Assembly (NCBI GenBank): GCA_933228895.1
Contig: OW121855.1
Coordinates: 71,572,698 to 71,636,697, forward strand
Length of the DNA stretch: 64,000 nucleotides
Direction of reading: 5' to 3'
DNA from: Platycnemis pennipes
Lineage: Eukaryota; Arthropoda; Insecta; Odonata; Platycnemididae
This document shows positions 55,091-64,000 of this stretch, piece by piece (positions within the stretch are counted from its first letter, which is position 1; each line of letters begins with the position of its first letter). The notes under the pieces were generated by a model. It searched no databases and was not told the DNA's origin. It saw only the letters and a program-made list of their open reading frames with translations. Made by a program: the position numbers and the translations under genes.

Positions 55091-55534
55091 TGCAGGGATA
55101 CCGAAAGGAATTCATATAAAAATCGGACGCAGAGAAGTATGAGTATGCAAAGAAGATGCAGAGTAGACAGTTCTATAAAAAGCGATGGTGAATGTAAATA
55201 GCAGGAAACTCGGCAGTAGGAAGGATTTATTAGGACATTCTGGATATTGAAATGTGGCCAAACTTATTAGTTTCCTAAATAAACTCAGATCTTTCATGCT
55301 CGTGTTTGACTCAGTTCACTTATATTTTCCTCCGCACTGCAATATCAGGACAAACAGAAGTGGCTGAGAACAATCGACTGTCAAACAGGAACCGTTTTAA
55401 AATTCATTTTTTGTACCAAGATCCACGGCCAAAATTTGGACCCATATATTTACATTTATTTTTTCATTTTTTCCTTTTCCTGACTTTTTCTGATTTAAAT
55501 CCTATTCAGAATGTACATAATATATTCCTATACC

Positions 55535-55625
55535 ATCAACAGTAGGCAACAATCCTGAGACTGACTTGACGAAACTCTCCACTCAATTCTTTTATCACCC
55601 AATCTCTTCATATTTACGTATATTT
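55535..55625 (-). repeat. Family E (RTE-like) 3' end fragment
   Basis: GGCAACAATCCTGAGACTGAC, CACTCAATTCTTTTATCACCC and CTCTTCATATTTACG keep the order of the 36,180 copy. Confidence 0.6.
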
Positions 55626-55787
55626 CTATGTAAAAAATTTATAGAGAGAATATATTTCTATGTAAAGAGACTCTCCCGATTATATCACGCCTCTATCAAT
55701 GAACCAAAAGTTCCAACCATATAACAAAATCGATAATACAAATGAACTTTTAACTGAATAGAATCAGGCGATACTTTGCGAAAAAGT

Positions 55788-55872
55788 GACAGAAAAACTT
55801 GAACGATGTATTTTGTGCAACAGAATTTTGAACAAAAGTGTGTGAAAAATACATCGTTCAAGGTTTTTTGTC
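55788..55872. repeat. 27-bp inverted repeat, 31-bp loop
   Basis: The core CTTGAACGATGTATTTT (left) and AAAATACATCGTTCAAG (right) is perfect; the arms extend to 27 bp with two mismatches. It may be a tiny inverted-end element. Confidence 0.75.
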
Positions 55873-56607
55873 TAAATTGAACTTGACGGAGAGACATCAC
55901 TTATTTCACCACATTCAAATTACACTACAGCTAATACATTCCCACCCTGCTACGATCCTAGGGAGTTTTTTTTGGGTGGATTGGTGCCCCCGGCCATTGC
56001 ATTACGTGAAGTTCTCTCTCAATATGAGACAAAGGATAATACTGCCCAGTATTGTAACCTACTCGAAGAAGACCCTAAAATGAAAATGATCAAGGATTTT
56101 TGCGGATAGAGATCACAAAAGTGCTTAGGATATAAATGGGAGTAAGATATAAGTGTTCACATTTAGAGCTCTGCGACGAAATTATGAATAAATTATGGGG
56201 AGGAATAACGACTCAAATAAAAATATACCACAAGAGAATTTCGTAGATATTTTTACATTTTGAAATAGAATTTTTCAGTGATTGACAAAAGCACACTGTA
56301 ACATTCTGTAGTTAATAGCGATAATACAATAGCACAGCCTTTCAATTTCATCCGTTTACCTATAGATATGACCTACCTATTCAGTGATATTCACTACTAA
56401 GGCCTGAATATAAGTTCGTTACCGGCAGATACTTGAATATTAGCATAGCAAAATTCGAAAAGTTTTGTTTTAAAGGTTGCAGTGCAACTCACAGATTGAT
56501 AGCTCAGCGTCATTCAGCCCAATATTCACTTGGTGGTACATATTTGCAATAGTGATCAATTCAATAAAGTACAAGATGGATGTATGAGGATGAGTACGAA
56601 TACTATT
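55873..56607. other. AT-rich DNA, nothing recognised
   Basis: No repeats or domains identified. Confidence 0.4.
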
Positions 56608-56785
56608 GCACGCAAGCACTCTCCCTGTATATGGAATCCTCGCGAGACAGGCTCAAACAACGAACTGAAGCGTGTGCAGCGAAGATCGGTATGATCTGTA
56701 AAAGGACGGTACGATTGCCATACAAGTGTAGCAGGTCTATTAGAAGAACATAAATGGGAATTATTATCATACCGTAGGTTTATAG
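56608..56785 (+). mobile_element. LINE subfamily B RT fragment, plus strand
   Basis: GAACTGAAGCGTGTGCAGCG and AAAGGACGGTACGATTG match the VQRRSARFVKGRYD region of the intact copy (about 4,160-4,300). It is cut at both ends and meets an inverted copy of the same region. Confidence 0.75.
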
Positions 56786-56905
56786 ACTGGTTACGTAAAT
56801 ATAGTTATTGTATTGTCCCTTTACAAATCTTGCCGATCTTCGGTGCACACGTTCAAGTTCATTATTTAGGCCTATTTCGTATGGATTGCTTATTATTATT
56901 TTGTG
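56786..56905 (-). mobile_element. LINE subfamily B RT fragment, minus strand
   Basis: On the minus strand it encodes PYEIGLNNELERVHRRS, ARFVKGQYNNYI and VTSL. It is the inverted partner of the previous fragment. Confidence 0.75.
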
Positions 56906-57410
56906 CATTATGATACTATTTTTAATGTAATTTTTCCGGCCACTTCTTTCTTGTTTCAGATTAATTTATATCACGCATAATCTGGTTTTCCCCTCATGCT
57001 CCATACTATGATGGTTTCCTATCTAGACCTGGACCATCATTCAATTTGAACTGTGTCTAACATGCGAGTCCATATTTTCACTCCGTACTTTTCCGATTTA
57101 CTAGGGGTGTAGACGGTCGAATGGAAAAAGTTCTCCGCTGCTGAGAAGCTGCTCATCAAGACTTTGATTAGCACCAATTCGGACTAATGCCTGCCACCGA
57201 CACTTGAGGATCGTCTCGAATTCGAGTAGTAGGAAATACCCAATATAATCAACGAAGAGCTATGAAGCCTGTTCTACATGGGTCTGTGCGTTGTAGAGTA
57301 GGCAGATCGATTAGAAAAAAACAGGTAGCATTAAGTAGAGACTGAAATCGTAAGAATAAGTTAAAAAATCATCGCATGATTTCAAATAAGTTTCGGTCAT
57401 CCAGTGTTGT
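56906..57410. other. No recognised feature
   Basis: Mixed DNA without repeat or domain. Confidence 0.4.
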
Positions 57411-57476
57411 TCCAGGTGTGGATGACCCCCTGCCACACACCCTCGAGGTGGCTGGAAGGGTATGTCGTAGATACGG
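57411..57476 (+). repeat. LINE 3' tail
   Basis: ATGACCCCCTGCCACACACC, loop CTCGA, GGTGGCTGGAAGGG and a decayed GTCGTAGATACGG tail. Confidence 0.65.
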
Positions 57477-58509
57477 TTACAAATATTGTAAAAAAAAATT
57501 TAACGGAGTGAGAAAATACAACTGATTAAAAACTGCTGCTGCGGAACATGTTAATAACGATTTAAGAATAACAGAAACAAAAAGCGCGGTCATAGTCGTC
57601 TCTTGCAGGTTTGGCATCGCACTCACATTGAGCACATGCGTCAGTTCGGGCACGGGATCATACAGAAAAATCATGCCCGCCTCGCGATTGGACACAAGAG
57701 ACTTCGGACCGCGCTAATACATTGAATCGCTGCTACTGCACTAACAATAAGTACCTCCCGCAGCTCCGTGAAAAGTAGTTGCGACTACTGAGATGTATGT
57801 CGTCTGTTAAATAAATACTTTTAAAGTTACGGCGTTCATTTACGCAGGCCTTTTATATCACCATAAATGCCTTAAAACAGTTAGTCAAAAAGTGGTGGTC
57901 GATGCATACTTTTGTCAGAGAACGTGTTGCACAGCGGGTCTAGTGTGGATGGCTTAATTGGTACGGACTCAGAAGTATAGTTTTAAGCGTGTAATTCAGC
58001 TTAACCATAAACTAAATTCATTTTCTCTCGTATTCACTAAACATTTAGTTTCAGATATCGCATATCTGCACATATTGCAGATAAGTATGTACATGCAATT
58101 TAACGTTTTACCTTATAAGTAATCTCCATGACACGAACCATCATGGTGGCTCGGTTGATATTTTGCAGGTATTGATATAGGAAAGTAACTTGTACCACAG
58201 TCGTTATTGAAAATAAATTTACACAGAGCAATAGATTATCAGCGTTTGTCTTCACATTAATTTCCATGTGAAAAACATATTTATTGCCATGTGAAAAAAT
58301 TGCCATTATTCTACATTTAGCGTTTGTCTTAACTAATTCTAGTGATCTTTAAGTGAGAACTAAAAACATCTCAAGCAGTGAACGTTAGCCGCATGTGGTC
58401 CTTTTATGTGGCATGTTTGTTTACATGGTGAGTGGATAGGATAATAACCCGAAAGATTTAGTAAATACTTGACCTGTGTCAAACCCCTCCCAAATGCTTA
58501 TCTGAATAC
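57477..58509. other. No recognised feature
   Basis: AT-rich DNA, no family or coding domain seen. Confidence 0.4.
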
Positions 58510-58550
58510 CTATGAGCATGACGCTGTGGCATTGAAACCGGTTGGGTAAT
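58510..58550 (+). other. Penelope-like hairpin motif, decayed
   Basis: CTATGAGCATGACGCTGTGG followed by CATTGAAACCGGTTGGG keeps the frame of the GATGACGC...TTGAAAC motif at 48,102. The stem is partly lost. Confidence 0.4.
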
Positions 58551-58687
58551 CATAAAAACTGTAGCATATTGCGAAGCCATTCATTCTTTAACTAGCACAT
58601 TGTCACTCGGAGTCTTTGCCGAGAGTAATTTTATAACTTTACAGATAGAGTATCTAAATTTCAGCTTTTAAATCCTAACGTGTCTTT

Positions 58688-59537
58688 ACATCTACATCTA
58701 CACGATACCCTGCAAGCCACCGCGAGGGTGTGTGGCAGGGAGTGAAGATCACCAAGCATGCACTACTAACATGCAAACAAGCAACTAAAGTGTCTCATGC
58801 AACTAGATTGTTAGTATCTATAGTATTTGAGGGGTTAATACATGCATCATGCACTACAGAATACTCTAAAATATTTCCCCTACCTATCCCTCTCCTATGC
58901 TGCCTATTCTGTTCTCTTATAGTACTGGGGAAAAATGCCATTTTGAATCTATCGGTACGACAATCTATCTCCCTAATCTTATTTGGCTGGTTGAATATAG
59001 CATAATACGCTGGTGTTTTTAATATGTTCCTAACATCTTCAGTAAAGCTATCCGATTGAAATTTCTCCAATAGATTTAATCTGGACTTTAATCTACGCTC
59101 TGATAATGATTCCCACCCTAATTCTTGTATTAATTCTGAAACGCTACTCAACCTATCGTAACATCTTTTAACGAACCTAGCTGCTCTACGCTGCACACAA
59201 TCTAGTTCTCTGATCAAACCTTTTTCATTAGGATCCCATACACTGGCTGCATACTCAAGGTGGGGCCTAACTAGTGAAAAGTAGCATCGCTCTTTTGTCT
59301 TCTCATCACATTTCCCTAGTACTCTTTTTATAAATCCTAGCTTTCTCTTCGCTCGACCGCATATTTCCCTTATGTGTCTTCCCCACGATAAATCCTTAGT
59401 GATTGCTACACCTAAATATCTTATGGCTTCTACGTTTTCGATCTTCGTGTAACTAATTTTATAGGTACGCTCTATCGAATTATTCCTCCTCCAAAAATTG
59501 ATAGCTACACACTTTTTAAGGTTAAGCTCTAACTGCC
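58688..59537 (-). mobile_element. LINE subfamily A 3' half
   Basis: Minus-strand copy with a CATCTACATCTACACG tail, an intact hairpin, the whole 3' UTR, and the RT thumb/C-terminus. The 140-codon open part (59,217-58,795) reads RRAARFVKRCYDRLSSV and DCRTDRFKMAFFPSTIREQNR. It ends at GGCAGTTAGAGCTTAACC (QLELNL), where a plus-strand subfamily B copy begins. Confidence 0.85.
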
Positions 59538-60362
59538 TTCCCTTGTTAGACTTTAGAAAACATACGTGAAATAATGGGTCAAGCGAATCGTAAACTGGGA
59601 TTTGTCAAATAGTACTGGGTAAATGTGACGAACATGTACGAGAAATCAGCTACTTTTCCCTTGTTAGTCCTCATTTGGAATATGCTGCCAGTGTATGGGA
59701 TCCCTACGAAATCGGTCTAAATCATGAACTTGAACGTGTGCAGTGAAGATCGGTAAGATTTGTAAAGGGACGGTACGATAACCTTATTAGCGTAACCAGA
59801 ATATTAAATGAATTAGATTGGAAATCATTGTCAGATCGCAGGATGAAATTGAGACTTAATCTCTTAAACAAATTCCAAGACCATATTTTCAGTGGTGATG
59901 CTAAAAATATTCTGCGAACCACAACTTACTATGGTAGACTGGACCATAATCAGAAAATTAGAGAAATTGATTGCCAAACTGGCAGATTCAAAACGTCCTT
60001 TTTTCCTCGTACATTTAGGCGTATGAATAACGGTAAATATATCCAGTACGAGTGTAGCAATGGATAGCATTGGTAGCTGCATGTTGGTATAAGGACTTGA
60101 AGCTTACGCAATTAACAGCATGTTTTTGCTTGTTTGCTTAGCTATTTTTATATATTTTTTAAATATTGTAGTTATGAACAGTAACTATATGAATACTAAC
60201 TAAATGTTTACTTTGCTATTTTTATTTTTTAAATAGTGCAGTTTAGACTAATATATAAACACTAATCCTTTTTATGCATGATATGTTGTGCATGTTTGGT
60301 GAGAATTCACCCTCTGCCACACACCTTTATGGTGGCTTGCAGGTTTTATGTAGATGTAGATG
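59538..60362 (+). mobile_element. LINE subfamily B 3' half
   Basis: From about 59,556 it matches 3,990-4,736: REIMGQANRKLGF, LVSPHLEYAASVWDPYEIG, VQ-stop-RS, KFQDHIFSGDAKNILRTTTYYG, DCQTGRFKTSFFPR, then the subfamily B 3' UTR, a hairpin shortened on the right (GGCTTGCAGG) and a GTAGATGTAGATG tail. The extra 14 bp at 59,538-59,551 (TTCCCTTGTTAGAC) match a later part of the same RT, so the 5' junction is rearranged. Confidence 0.85.
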
Positions 60363-60467
60363 AACTCTTCCCACATGTCCGTCTCTAAGAGGAAGGTTTA
60401 GCTCACTCTGCTCTAAGCCCCATTGCTATTGCAGTCCATATATCATGATAAGTAGGGTTAACGGATA

Positions 60468-60530
60468 ACGTAGGGTTTAGCTCAAGTGGTAGCCTAGAGT
60501 GCAGGTCAATCCCCGGGGGAGAAATCTTGG
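60468..60530 (+). repeat. Shortened tRNA-like sequence
   Basis: TAGCTCAAGTGGTAGCC is a good A box and GGTCAATCCCCGG a weak B box, but only about 15 bp separate them, so an anticodon arm is missing. Confidence 0.4.
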
Positions 60531-60571
60531 AAGAAATTGACAGAACATACAGAGTAGTTTTAGAAGGTTAG

Positions 60572-61170
60572 AGAAAATCACATAAAAAGGACGAGCATGC
60601 TATACCATCGAAGGTAATATGTAGACCAAATAGTGCGTCCGTTAAAAAATTATTGAGGAAAATTTTAGTTGGAAAAAAGCACCAAGAGGGAAACAGATTG
60701 GTTGAAAGAATTTCAGTGATAGTAGTGAATTGTCGTAGTTTAAGAAATAAAGTAGCAGAATTTCACCACCTCATAAAAAGTACTGATGCAGACATAATCG
60801 TAGGCACAGAAAGCTGGCTTTCGAAGGACATATAAGATTGTGAAGTATTACTTAATTGTTTTACCATATACGGAAAGGATAGAGTAAGCAGAAACGGAGG
60901 AGAAGTATTTATAGCTGTGAAGGACCCGTATGCCAATAGAAGAGTACTTATTTCTGAGCTATATGTAGAAAGTATTTGGTGTTCCGTTAAAGTAAAATTA
61001 GTAACGCAAAAAAGATATTTGTAGGTGCATATTACAGGCCACCGGATGCAGACGTCATTTCTATAATGGAACTATAGTCAAAGATAGATACATTACTTTC
61101 TCGGAGCTATGATAGAGGAATACTAGTAGGCGGTAACTTCAATCTCCCTTCGATAGACTGGAATACGTGT
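60572..61170 (+). mobile_element. LINE subfamily A, 5' part and endonuclease (partial)
   Basis: Open sequence (CRPNSASVKKLLRKIL) precedes the endonuclease start VVNCRSLRNKVAEF, followed by ADIIVGTESWLSKD. After a stop at 60,833 the remaining motifs KDRVSRNGGEVFIAVKD, AYYRPPDADV and NFNLPSIDW are readable with frame changes (the metal-binding GDFN is altered to GNFN). It stops abruptly at 61,170 in SIDWNTC, where a minus-strand LINE tail begins. Confidence 0.8.
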
Positions 61171-61660
61171 ACATCTACATCTACATAAAACCCTGCAAGC
61201 CACCATAAAGGTGTGCGGCAGGGGGTGAAATCTCACCAAACTTGCATTGCATAATATGCTTAAAAAAGGATGTGTAATAATTTTCTAGTCTAAACTTAAA
61301 TTTTTAAAGAGGATCAAAATAGCAAAGCAAGCATGCACTACCTATACTGCTGTTAATTGGGTTAACTTAAAGTCCTCATGCTGACATGCAACTACATATG
61401 CTATCCATTGATACTCTCGTGTTGGATATATTTACCTCTAGTCATATCCCTAATTTTACGAGGAAAAAAGGCATTTGAATCTGTCAGTTCGACAATCAAT
61501 TTCTCTAATTTTGTGATTATGGTCCAGTCTACCGTAGTAAGTTGGGTTGGCAAAATATTTTTAATGTCATCACTGAAAATATTATCTTTGAATTTACTTA
61601 AGAGATTAAGTCTAAATTTCAATCTTCGATCTGACAAGGATTCCCAATGTAATTCCATTA
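61171..61660 (-). mobile_element. LINE subfamily B 3' part, minus strand
   Basis: ACATCTACATCTACATAAAACC tail, hairpin, 3' UTR and RT C-terminus ELHWESLSDRRLKFRLNLLSKF (61,658-61,401, 85 codons open). It is cut 5' at the LNELKWE region and joined to a plus-strand copy. Confidence 0.85.
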
Positions 61661-61662
61661 AA

Positions 61663-62064
61663 AGATATTTTTGCTGATGAGGTTAAGAACATATTAAAAA
61701 CTCGAATTTCCTGTGTTAAACTAACTGGATCGTGAACATACAGCAAGGGAAATATATTATCGAACAGTCAGATTTAAGATGCATTTCTTTCCTCGTACAG
61801 TTAGGGATTTGAATATCTGTGAAGATTTTCAGTATTGCATAAAGGCTTGCCTTGTGAGACATGTATAAAAACTTTTAGCTTACCCAACTAATATCACGTT
61901 TATATATGCTTCCTTCGCATTATAAATAATTTTTTAACTGTTACTATTCCACTAAAATATAGTTACTAATCCTCTTAAGCACGATAGTTAGCGCATGATT
62001 GTTGAAAATTCACCCCACGACATACTTTTACAGTGGCTTGCAAGGTATTATGCTGATGCAGATA
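61663..62064 (+). mobile_element. LINE subfamily B-like 3' part, plus strand, old
   Basis: FADEVKNILKT, a decayed TVRFKMHFFPRTVRDLN, a 3' UTR with AGCTTACCCAACTAATATC, a hairpin with losses (CCCCACGACATAC...GTGGCTTGCAAGG) and a GCTGATGCAGATAC tail. Confidence 0.75.
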
Positions 62065-62839
62065 CATACATTTCCTGTAGCGTCTTTCCGAGCCTTAAAA
62101 GCTTCTTAACTGCGCCACTTATTTAATGAGATCTCGAAACCCTCTCCGCTAATAGGCTATCAGGGAAAATGGCGGTTTTACTTTCACTTTCCCGTTTCAC
62201 CGCTCATATTGTGTCCGGATATTTCCAACTCCCTATTTCATTCATTTCGACCCCGAATACCCTCCCGCGTTTACCATTCGGCCGTAACCCTAAAAATCCG
62301 CCCTTTGAGTTCCCTCAGGGGAACCTTTTGGAGGATGCTTTACTGCCTTTGAACCCGAAAGGAAGCTGTTCCATGGCAACGTTTACCTTTTTTCTTACCC
62401 TTCCTCCCAACTGACAACAAAACTTCGGGCGAGGCCTCCTCGAAAGTAAAAGAACTCCATGAGACGCTGGATGGAAATGAGATTCCGATGACCGAGAAAA
62501 GGGCCCTTTGGTAACGTGGGAATTTCATGGAAAGCACGATGGGAAAAGGTCAGCCTTCATTCTTGAATGGGAATGATGGCAGAGTGAAAAACTTTTATGA
62601 GTGAAACAAAATCATATTATCGCAATAGCCGTGGTTCGTGTACGTGTGGTGCCCAGAGCAACAGCAACATCTGAAACATGATGATAACAACCGCCTATTA
62701 CGCTCAATTTCATCAGGAAAAGAAGATTTGGAAGGTTTCTAACGCATAAAAATTCTTCAGATTCACATAGTTATAAATAACAACACATTGACCAATATTA
62801 ATGAGGTAACTGCAAACTTCTTACCGTTATCTTTATTCT
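62065..62839. other. No recognised feature
   Basis: Mixed DNA with short open frames at 62,169-62,537 on both strands. No domain. Confidence 0.4.
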
Positions 62840-63070
62840 TAGGCCGCGTGCACAGTGCCCGCTACCATGAGCGTTGAGACTGCGAGCGACCGAACCTAAA
62901 AATGGAAGAGCAATGTATCTGTGTATAGTGCGCGCTTTCCGCGGCGACCTGGAGAGTCTCTGAGCGATTGTTTGGTCGACCAAACGCGTTTGTTCGCGGT
63001 CGCTGGTCGCCCCTAGTCGCTGGCGAAATTCTTTGCGAACGCGATGGACTGTGATTGCCGATTGTGGCTT
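62840..63070. repeat. GC-rich sequence with many short inverted words
   Basis: CGCGTGCACAGTGCCC, GCGAGCGACCGAACC, TTGGTCGACCAA (a perfect palindrome), GGTCGCTGGTCGCC. It resembles the GC-rich inverted-end elements common in arthropods, but ends and duplication are not established. The 96-codon minus frame here (63,088-62,798) is probably not a gene. Confidence 0.35.
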
Positions 63071-63499
63071 AGAGGAACAGGATTCCACTTTGGGACCAGT
63101 AACATAAAAACTACCACATCAGGGATGAAACCCAGAATCTGTGGAAAGAAATAACAGATGAAATGGGTGTGAATGACGAGTATGAAACAGCTATTTTGCA
63201 CTTATTTTAGTTTTAATATTGATAGTAAAGAATTCTATATTTTACGTTTCCTATTAGAAGAAGAATAAATAGTTTTTTATTAAATGGTATTTATTTATCG
63301 TGCTTGAGTTTGTCACTCGCCTTTTTGAAATATTAGAAACACGGTAATAAGGTAGATCTAGTTATTTTTGGGTGGTAGCATGAATATAAAAACGGTCCTT
63401 CCATTATACTAATCCTGCATTATTTTCAAACGACTGTTTTTATTTGTTTTCTACCGTCGAAAATTGGTCTTAATGGATATTCAATTTTTCCAGCACCAC
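63071..63499. other. AT-rich DNA, nothing recognised
   Basis: No feature seen. Confidence 0.4.
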
Positions 63500-63940
63500 T
63501 ACATTTCACACGATGTCCCTTTCCAGCCACTCATACCTCCCATCATTCCATCCTATCATTCTATCCGTTCTTCTCCTACCTCCACCTCACCTACCCAACA
63601 TTCTTCCCTCAATCACGTCTTTCAAAACACCATCCCCATAATTACCTTCCTTATCCACACTTTCTGCCTTCTCCTAATTCACTCAATCAAATTTCTCTCC
63701 TCTCCTGCCAACTCTAGTACTTCAGCGTTCATCCCCCTTTCCACCCACTTCTTTTTCTGCATTCTTCTCCGACACCAATATCTCTAACGCGCCATACAGT
63801 GCCACGCTCTATATTCACTTTTCATCAATCTTTTCATGACTTCCCTACTCAACTCCCCTGTCATTAGTTCACGCCTATAAGTAAAAGTTTCTTTTGCCAG
63901 TGTTATTCTCCTTCTGACTTCAATGCTCCTACACTTTACT
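63500..63940 (-). pseudogene. Family D RT C-terminus
   Basis: The minus strand retains LMTGELSREVMKRLMKSEYRAWH, KKWVERGMNAEVLELAGEERN, RRRQKVW and a GRGRRR-like region, parallel to 11,045-11,420. Several frame changes; the plus-strand Pro/Ser-rich open frame at 63,464-63,787 is its antisense shadow. Confidence 0.75.
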
Positions 63941-64000
63941 TTGAACGACTGGAATGTACAAATTTACTCCCCGATTTGTCACGTACTAACAAGTAGAGGG

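Noticed and set aside
54754..55119. 121-codon plus frame as a gene
   Set aside because: Runs into a C-rich repeat-like patch and shows no domain.
58688..60362. Twin-primed single LINE insertion
   Set aside because: Both halves carry their own 3' tails and belong to different subfamilies, which simple twin priming would not give.
63464..63787. 107-codon Pro/Ser-rich frame on the plus strand
   Set aside because: Antisense of a family D C-terminal relic readable on the minus strand.

Overview
The window looks like transposon-rich nuclear DNA of an animal, most probably an arthropod with a repeat-laden genome. It is AT-rich. It contains no operon-like gene packing and no recognisable host exon. 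Almost everything that can be identified is a retroelement or a small non-autonomous repeat. The arthropod assignment is an inference from the retroelement types (CR1/L2/Jockey-like LINEs, RTE-like endonuclease-reverse transcriptases, Penelope-like GIY-YIG elements, tRNA-derived SINEs). I cannot name a species.

The dominant family is a CR1/L2/Jockey-like LINE with two recognisable subfamilies, called A and B here. Copies end in a conserved hairpin (CCCTGC...CACC, short loop, GGTG...GCAGGG) followed by a hexamer tail of TAGATG units. About two dozen copies or pieces occur on both strands. The best are the subfamily B copy at 3,422-4,736 (open reverse-transcriptase frame, 7-bp target duplication), the subfamily A copy at 12,752-14,717 (nearly whole reverse transcriptase, minus strand), and the endonuclease pieces at 1-842 (minus) and 60,572-61,170 (plus). 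Copies are often nested, joined 5' to 5', or joined tail to tail.

Two further reverse-transcriptase families are present. Family D is best preserved at 9,745-11,545, with C-terminal relics at 42,850-43,265 and 63,500-63,940. Family E is RTE-like and ends in SNQS-stop followed by a GAT-rich tail; its 3' pieces lie at 3,244-4,940 (split by the LINE B insertion), 19,650, 22,922, 34,240, 36,172, 45,985, 46,848 and 55,535. Penelope-like elements are shown by GIY-YIG endonuclease remnants at 19,041-19,520 and 38,035-38,530, both minus strand.

The most interesting unexplained structures are two groups of non-coding elements. The first is three short insertions of 200-232 bp at 7,253, 24,922 and 47,964. 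Each is flanked by a perfect 12-14 bp direct repeat, and each has inverted arms and a hairpin followed by GAAAC that resembles a Penelope/hammerhead-type motif. The second is a diverged pair of 1.0-1.3 kb elements with TTAAGG-type inverted ends, at 31,816-32,837 and 44,257-45,559. The second member of that pair carries a 28S rRNA fragment and another inverted-end insert that the first lacks.

A tRNA-headed SINE family (full copy 26,327-26,658, minus) is scattered throughout. The rest is AT-rich sequence with a few GC-rich or purine/pyrimidine-rich islands (about 8.0-8.4, 18.96-19.04, 21.2-21.5, 28.0, 35.5-35.8, 41.2-41.9, 46.1-46.6, 48.6-49.2 and 62.8-63.1 kb) in which I see no supported gene.
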